Source: JAMXLO01 sp041487355 (GTDB taxonomy: Bacteria > Pseudomonadota > Alphaproteobacteria > Acetobacterales > Acetobacteraceae). Taken from it: DNA of 64,000 nucleotides. Each line of letters opens with the position of its first letter. The stretch's first letter is position 1. The stretch is taken from the NCBI GenBank assembly GCA_041487355.1, contig JBGPND010000001.1, positions 35,729 through 99,728 of the forward strand, read 5' to 3'. Under the pieces are notes generated by a model. The model ran no database searches. It worked only from the letters and a program-made list of their open reading frames with translations, and was not told where the DNA came from. Both the position numbers and the translations under genes were made by a program. Positions 57,818 to 64,000 of the stretch are shown here, in pieces.

Positions 57818-58644
57818 TCCATCGGCTTTCTGCCTGGGACGCATTTTCGCTCGTTGTCCGCGAATGGCGGGACGGCAACTCCCGTACGCCGCTGCTGTGC
57901 CTGCCAGGCATCGTGCGGACCTCCGGCGACTTTGAAGCTCTTGCCCATGCGGTCGGCGCGGGGCGGCGTGTCATTGCACCGGACTATCCCGGCCGCGGCC
58001 TATCGGGCCGGTCGCGCGACATCGCGCGCTACGCACCCGAGGCCTGCCTGCGCGATGTGCTCGATATCTGCGCCGCTCTGCATCTGCACAAAGTGATCGC
58101 GATCGGCACCAGCTTCGGCGGACTGCTCAGCATGGGTCTCTCGGCCATGCGTCCGTCACTGTTCCGGGCGGTCGTGCTGAACGATGTCGGGCCGGAGCTT
58201 GGCAGCGAGGGGACCGAGTTCGTCCGCCGCTTCATCGGCAATGACATCGCCTTCCCCGATATCGACGCCGCCGTCGCGCATCTGCGCGCATTGCTGCCGC
58301 CGCTATCGCTCGATGGTGATGCGGCATGGCGCGCCATGGCTGCGCTCACCTATGCGCCTGACGGCGATGGAATGTTGCGGCCTCTCTGGGATACACGCAT
58401 CGCCAGGCTGCTGAACGGCAAGACACCCGATCTGTGGCCGCTGTTCGCCGGCCTGGCGCATCTGCCGCTGCTGCTCGTGCGCGGCGAGGCGAGCGACATC
58501 CTGCTTCCGACCACGGTCGCGCGCATGCAGGCGATGCGCCCCGACATGGCAATCGTAGCGCTGCCCGCCATCGGCCACGCCCCGACCCTGGCCGAGCCGG
58601 AGATCATCACCGCACTGCACGCATTCCTGGACCGCGTGGCGTGA
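57805..58644 (+). CDS. Alpha/beta-hydrolase
   Basis: A 279-residue alpha/beta-hydrolase. CLPGIVRTSGDF is the oxyanion-hole region, the nucleophile Ser is in IAIGTSFGGLLSMG (about residue 103), and the His is in ALPAIGHAPTLAEPE near the end. Esterase, lactonase or haloperoxidase-like activities are all possible. The ATG at 57805 is 12 bases inside the preceding lytic-transglycosylase gene, and the stop overlaps pgpA (GTGA), so the three are probably one unit. Confidence 0.85.
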   Translation: MDAIVHRLSAWDAFSLVVREWRDGNSRTPLLCLPGIVRTSGDFEALAHAVGAGRRVIAPDYPGRGLSGRSRDIARYAPEACLRDVLDICAALHLHKVIAIGTSFGGLLSMGLSAMRPSLFRAVVLNDVGPELGSEGTEFVRRFIGNDIAFPDIDAAVAHLRALLPPLSLDGDAAWRAMAALTYAPDGDGMLRPLWDTRIARLLNGKTPDLWPLFAGLAHLPLLLVRGEASDILLPTTVARMQAMRPDMAIVALPAIGHAPTLAEPEIITALHAFLDRVA

Positions 58645-59093
58645 CCCTGGCACGCCTGATCGCCAGCGGTGGCGGTTGCGGTTTCGTCCCGTTTGCTCCA
58701 GGCACGGCCGGCGCGGCGGTCGCCTTGCTGTCGGGCGCGCTGCTGATGCAACTGCCGCCTTACGCGCTTCCCGCCGCCGTGCTGCTCGCGACCTTCGGCG
58801 GACTGTGGGCGGTCCGTGCGGCGAACGTCGAAGGCGATCCCGGCTGGGTGGTGATCGACGAGTTCGCAGGCCAATGGCTGGCGCTGTTCGGCCTCGCGCG
58901 TGCATCGCTAACCGGTTTGCTCGCGGCGTTTCTCATCTTTCGCCTGCTCGACATCGCGAAGCCAGGCCCGATCGGCTGGGCCGACCGCCAGGGCGGCGCC
59001 GCGGGTATCATGGCCGACGATGTGATCGCAGGCGCCATCACCGCTGCCATACTCTGGGCTATCAGAGCGCGCTGGCCGGCACTGCTCGGCTGA
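58641..59093 (+). CDS. pgpA: Phosphatidylglycerophosphatase A
   Basis: PgpA removes the phosphate from phosphatidylglycerophosphate to form phosphatidylglycerol. The 150-residue membrane protein has GFVPFAPGTAGAAVALLSGA, WVVIDEFAGQWLALFGLA with the conserved Asp-Glu pair, IFRLLDIAKPGPIGWADRQG and GIMADDVIAG, the four blocks of the family. GTG start overlapping the upstream stop (GTGA). Very secure. Confidence 0.93.
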   Translation: MTLARLIASGGGCGFVPFAPGTAGAAVALLSGALLMQLPPYALPAAVLLATFGGLWAVRAANVEGDPGWVVIDEFAGQWLALFGLARASLTGLLAAFLIFRLLDIAKPGPIGWADRQGGAAGIMADDVIAGAITAAILWAIRARWPALLG

Positions 59094-59105
59094 TACGTTG
59101 GCGCA

Positions 59106-59120
59106 GCGTGATAATCACGC
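59106..59120. promoter_or_regulatory. 15-base perfect palindrome upstream of DUF2252 gene
   Basis: The sequence GCGTGATAATCACGC is an exact palindrome with a central A. It lies about 85 bases upstream of the DUF2252 gene start and 13 bases behind pgpA. The TGATNATCA core resembles sites of GntR- or TetR-type repressors. Neither the regulator nor binding is shown here. Confidence 0.45.
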
Positions 59121-59204
59121 CCGAATACGTTCTCACAACATTCACCTTGCACCGCTGCGCGTTCTTGCGGTGTGATTGCGCATCAGGTCGGAAAGCAGGA
59201 TCAG

Positions 59205-60581
59205 ATGCCGCTGGAACATGTTCAACCGGACGACCTGTTGCCAACCGCCGAGCGACGACAGGCCGGCCATAATCTGCGCAGGCTGGTGCCGCGCGGGCAG
59301 CATGCCGCGTGGACACCGCAAGCGGACCGCCGCGATCCTGTGGAAATCCTGGCCGAGACAAGCCGTCACCGCATCTCGTCGCTGCTGCCGATCCGCTACG
59401 GGCGGATGCAGAAATCGCCGCTCGCCTTCCTGAGGGGTTCGGCCGCGGTGATGGCCGCGGATCTCGCCACCACACCAACCAGCGGCATCTGGGTGCAATC
59501 CTGCGGCGACTGCCATCTGGCGAATTTCGGCAACTATGCGGCACCGGATGGCTCGCCGGTGTTCGACATCACCGATTTCGACGAGACCCTGCCCGCGCCG
59601 TTCGAATGGGATCTCAAGCGCCTGGCAGTCAGTTTCGCTGTCGACGGCAAGAGTCGCGGGATGGCGGACCGGGCCTGCCGCCATCTTGCGCGCGGCGTCG
59701 TGGCAGCATACAGCCAGCACATGGCGGCGATGATGCGGCTCGATCCGCTGTCGGCGTGGCGGTCGCGCATCGATGCGACGGATGTGTTGCGGAATATCGA
59801 GGATGCCAAGCTGCGGGAACGCGAGCTGAAGCGATTGCGCGCCGCGACCGATGCGCACCGCAAGGGTTATCCGAAGCTGCTCCGCCACCGCAAGAACGCC
59901 TGGCGCATACGTCCCAGGCCGCCATTGGTCCTGCCGCTGTGCGACCAGGATGATGACACGCACGAGCTGGTGGCCCGCACGGCATTCGAAACCTACAAGT
60001 ACACCTTGCCTGAAGAGCGTGCGGTACTGCTCGACCGCTACCAGCTGGTGGACGTCGCATTCAAGGTGGTGGGCATCGGCAGCGTTGGCACGTTCTGCGC
60101 CATCGGGCTGTTCGTCACCCGCGACGATGCGACCCTGCTGCTGCAGCTCAAGGAGGCACAGCAATCGGTTCTGGCCCCCTATGCCGCGCCGAGCAACTAT
60201 ACCGACCAGGGCCAGCGTGTCGTCACCGGCCAGCGCATCATGCAGGGCCAGCGCGACGTCTTCCTGGGTTGGACACAGGAGCATGGCAGCGATCAGCATT
60301 GCTATGTCCGCCAGTTGAAGGACTCGCGCCTGGCGATGATCGGCTCCGACCTGGCCGACGCCGCACTGCCCTGCTACGCCACGCTGTGCGGCAGCACGCT
60401 GGCTCGCGCACACGCAAGGTCCGGCGATGCGGCGAGGATCGCCGGCTATATGGGGTCAGGCGGTGCGTTCGACGCGGCGATTGCCGAGTTCGCCACGGCC
60501 TATGCCGGCCAGGTGGAGCGCGACTGGCGCCTGTTTGTCGAGACCATCAAGGCGGGTGTGCTCGAGGCACGTGACGAATGA
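59205..60581 (+). CDS. DUF2252 family protein (kinase-like fold)
   Basis: A 458-residue DUF2252 protein. MQKSPLAFLRGSAAVMAADL, then VQSCGDCHLANFGNYAAPDG with VFDITDFDETLPAPFEWDLK, which are the diagnostic blocks; the family shows a remote resemblance to the aminoglycoside-phosphotransferase (kinase-like) fold. The ATG at 59205 has AGGAT seven bases upstream, while a GTG at 59172 gives 11 more residues. Its stop overlaps the pncC start by ATGA. Function unknown; phosphotransfer is the leading guess. Confidence 0.85.
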   Translation: MPLEHVQPDDLLPTAERRQAGHNLRRLVPRGQHAAWTPQADRRDPVEILAETSRHRISSLLPIRYGRMQKSPLAFLRGSAAVMAADLATTPTSGIWVQSCGDCHLANFGNYAAPDGSPVFDITDFDETLPAPFEWDLKRLAVSFAVDGKSRGMADRACRHLARGVVAAYSQHMAAMMRLDPLSAWRSRIDATDVLRNIEDAKLRERELKRLRAATDAHRKGYPKLLRHRKNAWRIRPRPPLVLPLCDQDDDTHELVARTAFETYKYTLPEERAVLLDRYQLVDVAFKVVGIGSVGTFCAIGLFVTRDDATLLLQLKEAQQSVLAPYAAPSNYTDQGQRVVTGQRIMQGQRDVFLGWTQEHGSDQHCYVRQLKDSRLAMIGSDLADAALPCYATLCGSTLARAHARSGDAARIAGYMGSGGAFDAAIAEFATAYAGQVERDWRLFVETIKAGVLEARDE

Positions 60582-61063
60582 TCACACAGGCATTGCTCGA
60601 TGAGGCTGCGTCGCTGCTGGACGCGTGCCGCGCGAAGGGCATCAAGCTCGCGACAGCCGAGAGCTGCACCGGCGGGCTGATCGCGGCTGCGCTTACCGCG
60701 ATCGCGGGTTCTTCGGATGTGGTGGAGCGCGGCTTCGTCACGTACTCGAATGAGGCGAAGACCGAGCTGCTTGGCGTTCCGACCGAAATGATCGCGTCGG
60801 TTGGCGCGGTGAGCGAACCGGTCGCGCAACGCATGGCCGAGGGGGCATTGCGGCACTCGCACGCCGACATCGTGGTCTCGGTCACCGGCGTGGCAGGACC
60901 AGGCGGCGGCAGCGCGGAGAAGCCGGTGGGGCTGGTGTGCTTCGGGCTGGCGCAGCGTGGCAAGCCGATTGCCAGCGAACATCGCGTCTTTCCCGGCGAC
61001 CGCACCGCGATCCGCGCGGCCACAGTGGCAAGAGCCTTCGTGCTGATGCGCGCTGCCCTGTAG
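60578..61063 (+). CDS. pncC: Nicotinamide-nucleotide amidohydrolase (CinA C-terminal family)
   Basis: PncC converts nicotinamide mononucleotide to nicotinate mononucleotide. The 161-residue protein starts at ATG 60578. It has IKLATAESCTGGLIAAALTA with the Ser nucleophile (about residue 29), RGFVTYSNEAKTELLGVP and VSVTGVAGPGGGSAEKPVGL, all CinA-family blocks. The N-terminal competence part of full CinA is absent, which is normal for the short PncC form. Overlap with the DUF2252 gene suggests coupling. Confidence 0.92.
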   Translation: MITQALLDEAASLLDACRAKGIKLATAESCTGGLIAAALTAIAGSSDVVERGFVTYSNEAKTELLGVPTEMIASVGAVSEPVAQRMAEGALRHSHADIVVSVTGVAGPGGGSAEKPVGLVCFGLAQRGKPIASEHRVFPGDRTAIRAATVARAFVLMRAAL

Positions 61064-61109
61064 GCGCTACTTGCCTGGACTGGCCGCGACTGGCAGGAAC
61101 CGGTGCCGC

Positions 61110-62402
61110 ATGTCCACCGCCACCCTGACGGAAGAGGAAAGCCGCATCCTGCCCACGCTGGACCGGGCCGCGCTGATCGCCGTCCTGCTGACCCCGCTGC
61201 TGCTGCTCCATGCACACGGCATCGCGGAGGCTGCGATCGCGATCGCCGATGCCTGCTTCCTCGCCCGCTCGGCGATCGCGCACGATTGGGCGTGGCTGCG
61301 CACGCCTTGGCTGCGCCTGGGTTTGATCTGGTGGGGTTGGCTGGTCCTCTGCTCCCTCCCCGTCCCGTCTCTCGGCCTCGGCGAAGGCGGCGTCGGCTCG
61401 CTGGCGCAGACGCTGGCCACGCTGCGTTTTCTGATCTTCGTCGCGGCGCTGGAACATGCGGTCCTCAGCGATGCGGCCGCCCGCCAATGGATGTTCGGCA
61501 TCATCGCCGCCGCCGCCGCTTATATCGCTGTACAGGCGCTGATCCAGTTCGCTTTCGGCTACAATCTGTACGGCGAGCCGCCCGGCGGCGACGGCGAACT
61601 TACCGGTCCGTTCGGCAAACCACGCGCCGGACCGCCGCTGTCGCGCATCCTGTTCCCCGCACTCATTCCCCCCGCCGCTGCGTTGCTGGCGCGGGCAGGT
61701 GTTGCCGCGAAGCTCGGCGCATACGCGCTGCCGCTGGCTGGGATGTGCGTGATGGTGCTGATCGGCCAGCGCATGCCGGTGCTGCTCACCGGACTCGGCC
61801 TCGTCGTCGCAGCACTGCTGCTGCGCCAGTTGCGGCCCCTGGTGCTGGTGACCGGCATCGCGGGTGCGGCGCTGGTCGCCGCCACCGTTGTCGTCTCGCC
61901 GCCGACCTATCATCGGCTGGTGCTGAAGTTCTCCGACCAGATGGACCATTTCGCCACCAGCCAGTATGGCCAGCTCCATGCCCGCGCGCTGGAGATCGGC
62001 GAACAGCATCCGCTGACTGGCCGTGGCTTCGACGGATTCCGCAGCGGCTGCACGCTGCCGCGTTATTTCCGTGCCTCGTTCGACGGCAGCCAACGCGACG
62101 GTGGGGGTGCCGCGATCTGCGCCCAGCATCCGCACAACTTCTATGCCCAGGCGCTGGACGACGGCGGCTTCCCCGGCCTGGCACTGTTTTGTGCCCTGGG
62201 CATCGCCTGGCTCGTACCACTGGCGCGCGGCCTGTGGCGCGAGCCGCAACCGTTGCGGGTTGGCCTGTTTGCCTCGATTCTGATCCAGCTCTGGCCGCTC
62301 GCCTCGACCAGCGCGTTCACCTCCATGCCGATGGGCGGCTGGTTCTTTCTGCTGCTCGGCTGGGGCCTGGCCGAGGCGCGCCACGCCGGAGGCACCGCGT
62401 GA
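61110..62402 (+). CDS. O-antigen ligase (WaaL-like) family protein
   Basis: A 430-residue membrane protein with about ten helices. The large periplasmic loop has HARALEIGEQHPLTGRGFDG and QHPHNFYAQALDDGGFPGLA, with the conserved His and Arg of the O-antigen ligase/polymerase (Wzy_C) family. It probably joins or extends surface polysaccharide. Preferred start is the ATG at 61110, 39 bases into the frame. Its stop overlaps the glycosyltransferase start (GTGA), so the pair forms a small glycan unit. Confidence 0.87.
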   Translation: MSTATLTEEESRILPTLDRAALIAVLLTPLLLLHAHGIAEAAIAIADACFLARSAIAHDWAWLRTPWLRLGLIWWGWLVLCSLPVPSLGLGEGGVGSLAQTLATLRFLIFVAALEHAVLSDAAARQWMFGIIAAAAAYIAVQALIQFAFGYNLYGEPPGGDGELTGPFGKPRAGPPLSRILFPALIPPAAALLARAGVAAKLGAYALPLAGMCVMVLIGQRMPVLLTGLGLVVAALLLRQLRPLVLVTGIAGAALVAATVVVSPPTYHRLVLKFSDQMDHFATSQYGQLHARALEIGEQHPLTGRGFDGFRSGCTLPRYFRASFDGSQRDGGGAAICAQHPHNFYAQALDDGGFPGLALFCALGIAWLVPLARGLWREPQPLRVGLFASILIQLWPLASTSAFTSMPMGGWFFLLLGWGLAEARHAGGTA

Positions 62403-63421
62403 CCGCCACGCGGCATGTGGCCGTGCTGCAGCCGCTGCCCGGCATCGGCGACATGATCTGGCATCTGCCGCATATCCGCGCCATCACCGGCCATGTCGGT
62501 GCACCGATCACGCTGATCGCCAAGCCGCGCTCCGCTGCCGACCAATTGTTCAGCGCCGAGCAGACGGTGCGCGACGTGATGTGGCTGGACCGCAACCCGG
62601 AAAGTCGCCGCGGTCGGCATGACGGGCCGCTCGGGCTGGGTCGGTTTGTCCACGAGCTGCGGTCACGCCGCTTCGACGCGATCTATCTGCTGCACCACAG
62701 CCAGACGCTGGCCTTCGCCGCGATGATCGCCGGCATTCCCGCCCGCTTCGGCTATGGGTTCCGCCTGCAGCGCCGGTCGCTCAATCGCCTGCCCTTCCTG
62801 CCTGCCTCCGTGCTGCGGCTGCACCCGCATGAACAGGCGACGGCCTGGCTGGCGGCAGCCTCCATTCCGCTGGACGATCCGGAGCCGCGCCTGGCTGTCG
62901 ACGCGCAAGCGCGCGAGAGAGTCATCCGTAGGCTTGGTGCGGGGCCAGTCGTTGCCATCGGCATAGGCAGTTCGGAGCCGTACAAGCAATGGGGCGCCGA
63001 ACGCTTTGCGTCACTGGCAGCCGGCCTGATCGCGTCCGGCTGGTCGTCTCTCGTGCTGGTTGGCGGCAATGCCGAAGCGGGCCTCGCCAACGACATCGTC
63101 GCCCGCCTGGGCGAGCAGGCGCGATGCGTGCGGCTGGCGATCGGTTGGGACCTCGGCGAACTTGGCGCACTGTTCGCCGGTTCGGCTTTCTATGTCGGCA
63201 ACGACACGGGCGTGATGAACCTTGCCGCCGCCGTCGGCATCCGGACCTACGGGCTGTTCGGGGCCACGCCGCCGCTGCACCACAGCCGCCACATCATGGC
63301 GATCACGCCGCCCGGTGGTGTCGATATGGCGAGTGGGATGCAGCGCATCACGCCTCAGGCAGTGCTGGCGGCGATCGCCGGGGATCGGCCGGCTACGCTA
63401 CCGGAAACAGCGGTGGGATGA
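62399..63421 (+). CDS. Glycosyltransferase family 9 (heptosyltransferase-like)
   Basis: A 340-residue GT9 protein. The GTG start (overlapping the upstream stop) leads into HVAVLQPLPGIGDMIWHLPH, then FGYGFRLQRRSL and the C-terminal nucleotide-binding region GSSEPYKQWGAERFASLAAG with YVGNDTGVMNLAAAVGIRTY and GLFGATPPLHHSR. The family adds heptose or other sugars to lipopolysaccharide. With the ligase upstream, surface-glycan assembly is likely. The palindromic repeat at 63434 follows. Confidence 0.88.
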   Translation: MTATRHVAVLQPLPGIGDMIWHLPHIRAITGHVGAPITLIAKPRSAADQLFSAEQTVRDVMWLDRNPESRRGRHDGPLGLGRFVHELRSRRFDAIYLLHHSQTLAFAAMIAGIPARFGYGFRLQRRSLNRLPFLPASVLRLHPHEQATAWLAAASIPLDDPEPRLAVDAQARERVIRRLGAGPVVAIGIGSSEPYKQWGAERFASLAAGLIASGWSSLVLVGGNAEAGLANDIVARLGEQARCVRLAIGWDLGELGALFAGSAFYVGNDTGVMNLAAAVGIRTYGLFGATPPLHHSRHIMAITPPGGVDMASGMQRITPQAVLAAIAGDRPATLPETAVG

Positions 63422-63433
63422 GCAGGCGATCTC

Positions 63434-63505
63434 GATGGGTTTCGCTCTGCTCAACCCATCCTACAGACTGCGGCGTCGGATGGGTTGAGCAGAGCGAAAC
63501 CCATC
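63434..63505. repeat. Palindromic repeat, GATGGGT family, copy 2
   Basis: Left arm 63434-63461 (GATGGGTTTCGCTCTGCTCA, continuing) and right arm 63478-63505 are exact reverse complements over 28 bases around a 16-base loop. Related to the element at 29198-29285. It lies between the glycosyltransferase gene and the small minus-strand ORF at 63510. Confidence 0.8.
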
Positions 63506-63509
63506 ATTC

Positions 63510-63749
63510 CTAGCGGCAGGCGCAGCCTGGCGTCGGGCCGCGGTCGGCGCGGACCACGTGGTGGTCGATCCACTCAGCCACCAGCCGGCGGGCTTCGTTC
63601 AGCGAGGCCTCCGGATGGTGGATGCGATACAGCGTCGTGCAGGCCTGGAACGCCGCCATGTCGTCCGATCCCAGTTGGCGCAGGTCGCGATAGGCGGTCA
63701 CCACTGCGCGCTCGCAGCGTCGGCCGATCTGGCTTGCGTCGTGACCCAT
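63510..63749 (-). CDS. Small hypothetical protein
   Basis: A 79-residue protein from the ATG at 63749: MGHDASQIGRRCERAVVTAY, RDLRQLGSDDMAAFQACTTL, a helical part, and C-terminal GPTPGCACR with three Cys in total elsewhere (RRC, QAC). A longer frame to 63839 exists but lacks a good start site. A near-perfect Fur-like palindrome lies at 63768-63784, just upstream. Not recognised as a known family; a metal-related role is only a guess from the operator. Confidence 0.6.
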   Translation of the reverse strand: MGHDASQIGRRCERAVVTAYRDLRQLGSDDMAAFQACTTLYRIHHPEASLNEARRLVAEWIDHHVVRADRGPTPGCACR

Positions 63750-63767
63750 TGCCGGGCGCGCTCCTTC

Positions 63768-63784
63768 TTGCGAATGATTCGCAA
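63768..63784. promoter_or_regulatory. Fur-like palindrome
   Basis: TTGCGAATGATTCGCAA is a perfect 7-3-7 inverted repeat (TTGCGAA / TTCGCAA around TGA). Sequences of the GCGAATGATTCGC kind are typical of Fur/Irr-type iron boxes. It lies 18 bases upstream of the ATG at 63749, where a repressor could act. Confidence 0.5.
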
Positions 63785-63835
63785 ATTGTGGCGGTAGAAT
63801 ACGTGGCCGTTCCGACATCGGCAATACGCTGAATT

Positions 63836-64000
63836 TCATGCCAGAATTCCGGCTGCCTGCGCTGCTTCGACGTCAGCGGCGCCGATGCCCCAATCGGCCA
63901 GGACGGCGCGGGGATCGGCCGCACCCGGCGGTTCGGGCGGCGTTGGCGCCACCGACCGCGTACGGCTGAAGCGCGGCGCGGGCGCGGGCTGCGCCACCCC
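63836..64000 (-). CDS. C-terminal end of a CaiB/BaiF-type CoA-transferase (partial)
   Basis: The last 54 codons of a gene that enters from the right edge of the window. The frame reads RFSRTRSVAPTPPEPPGAAD and then AVLADWGIGAADVEAAQAAG with ILA before TGA. This is the usual end of class III CoA-transferases (an F/R-x-R-T segment, then 'G..T..VL...G.....I..L...G.I'). The rest of the gene lies outside the window. Assignment rests on the tail only. Confidence 0.6.
   Translation of the reverse strand, partial: GVAQPAPAPRFSRTRSVAPTPPEPPGAADPRAVLADWGIGAADVEAAQAAGILA

Overview
This is a GC-rich bacterial chromosome segment, most likely from an alphaproteobacterium of the Rhodospirillales / Acetobacteraceae type. 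The evidence is gene order (rpmF-plsX-fabH-ihfA-merR-tRNA-Pro; rpoZ-rsh-acpS-lepB-rnc-era-recO-parC), the presence of Ate/Bpt, DUF2336 and DUF3445 proteins, frequent GTG/TTG starts, and ATGA/GTGA stop-start overlaps. No species can be named from sequence alone. There is no rRNA, CRISPR array, intact prophage or intact insertion sequence; the one RNA gene found is tRNA-Pro(GGG).

Layout. 1-3.5 kb: ribosomal protein L32 and phospholipid/fatty-acid initiation genes, then IHF-alpha, a MerR regulator and tRNA-Pro. 3.6-9.7 kb: an exported hypothetical protein, a UspA-like protein coupled to a Lon-like protease, a small protein, and an amidohydrolase paired with an NMT1-like binding protein. 9.8-20.9 kb: transport and metabolism, namely a SLAC1/TDT channel, a manganese module (mntH-mntR with an operator on the promoter), MFS carriers with LysR and CoA-transferase neighbours, DUF3445, a 3-hydroxyisobutyrate-dehydrogenase-like enzyme and a lactonase-like metallohydrolase. 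20.9-23.4 kb: an accessory island with a recombinase remnant, an Mrr-type restriction endonuclease, stacked hairpins and a PIN toxin-antitoxin pair. The last codons of the neighbouring lactonase gene recur, diverged, at its far side.

23.5-36.5 kb: a penicillin-acylase-family hydrolase carrying two in-frame palindromic repeats, an RDD protein, Ate, small exported proteins, a frameshifted cytochrome-c/Vgb-like gene, a DUF4139 protein, an orphan toxin-like ORF with a DUF6984-like immunity gene, DUF2336, PPK2, a chemoreceptor remnant and an SDR. 36.6-48.9 kb: a long minus-strand housekeeping block from rpoZ-rsh to parC, interrupted by two tandem paralogous coiled-coil membrane proteins between era and recO. 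49-51.3 kb: NYN nuclease, uracil-DNA glycosylase, then a nitrosative-stress unit (truncated haemoglobin and NsrR) with an NsrR-like dyad. 51.3-64 kb: methyltransferase, peroxidase and sulfite-oxidase-like genes, smpB, dapA, lytic transglycosylase, pgpA, a DUF2252 kinase-like protein, pncC, and an O-antigen ligase / glycosyltransferase pair, ending inside a CoA-transferase gene.

Intergenic spaces hold several distinct families of palindromic repeats, some recurring within the window. The most promising leads for something undescribed are the in-frame palindromes, the Mrr island with its duplicated flank, the orphan toxin/immunity pair, the Fur-like operator before a small cysteine-containing ORF, and the tandem coiled-coil proteins. 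None of these is proven to be a new system from sequence alone.
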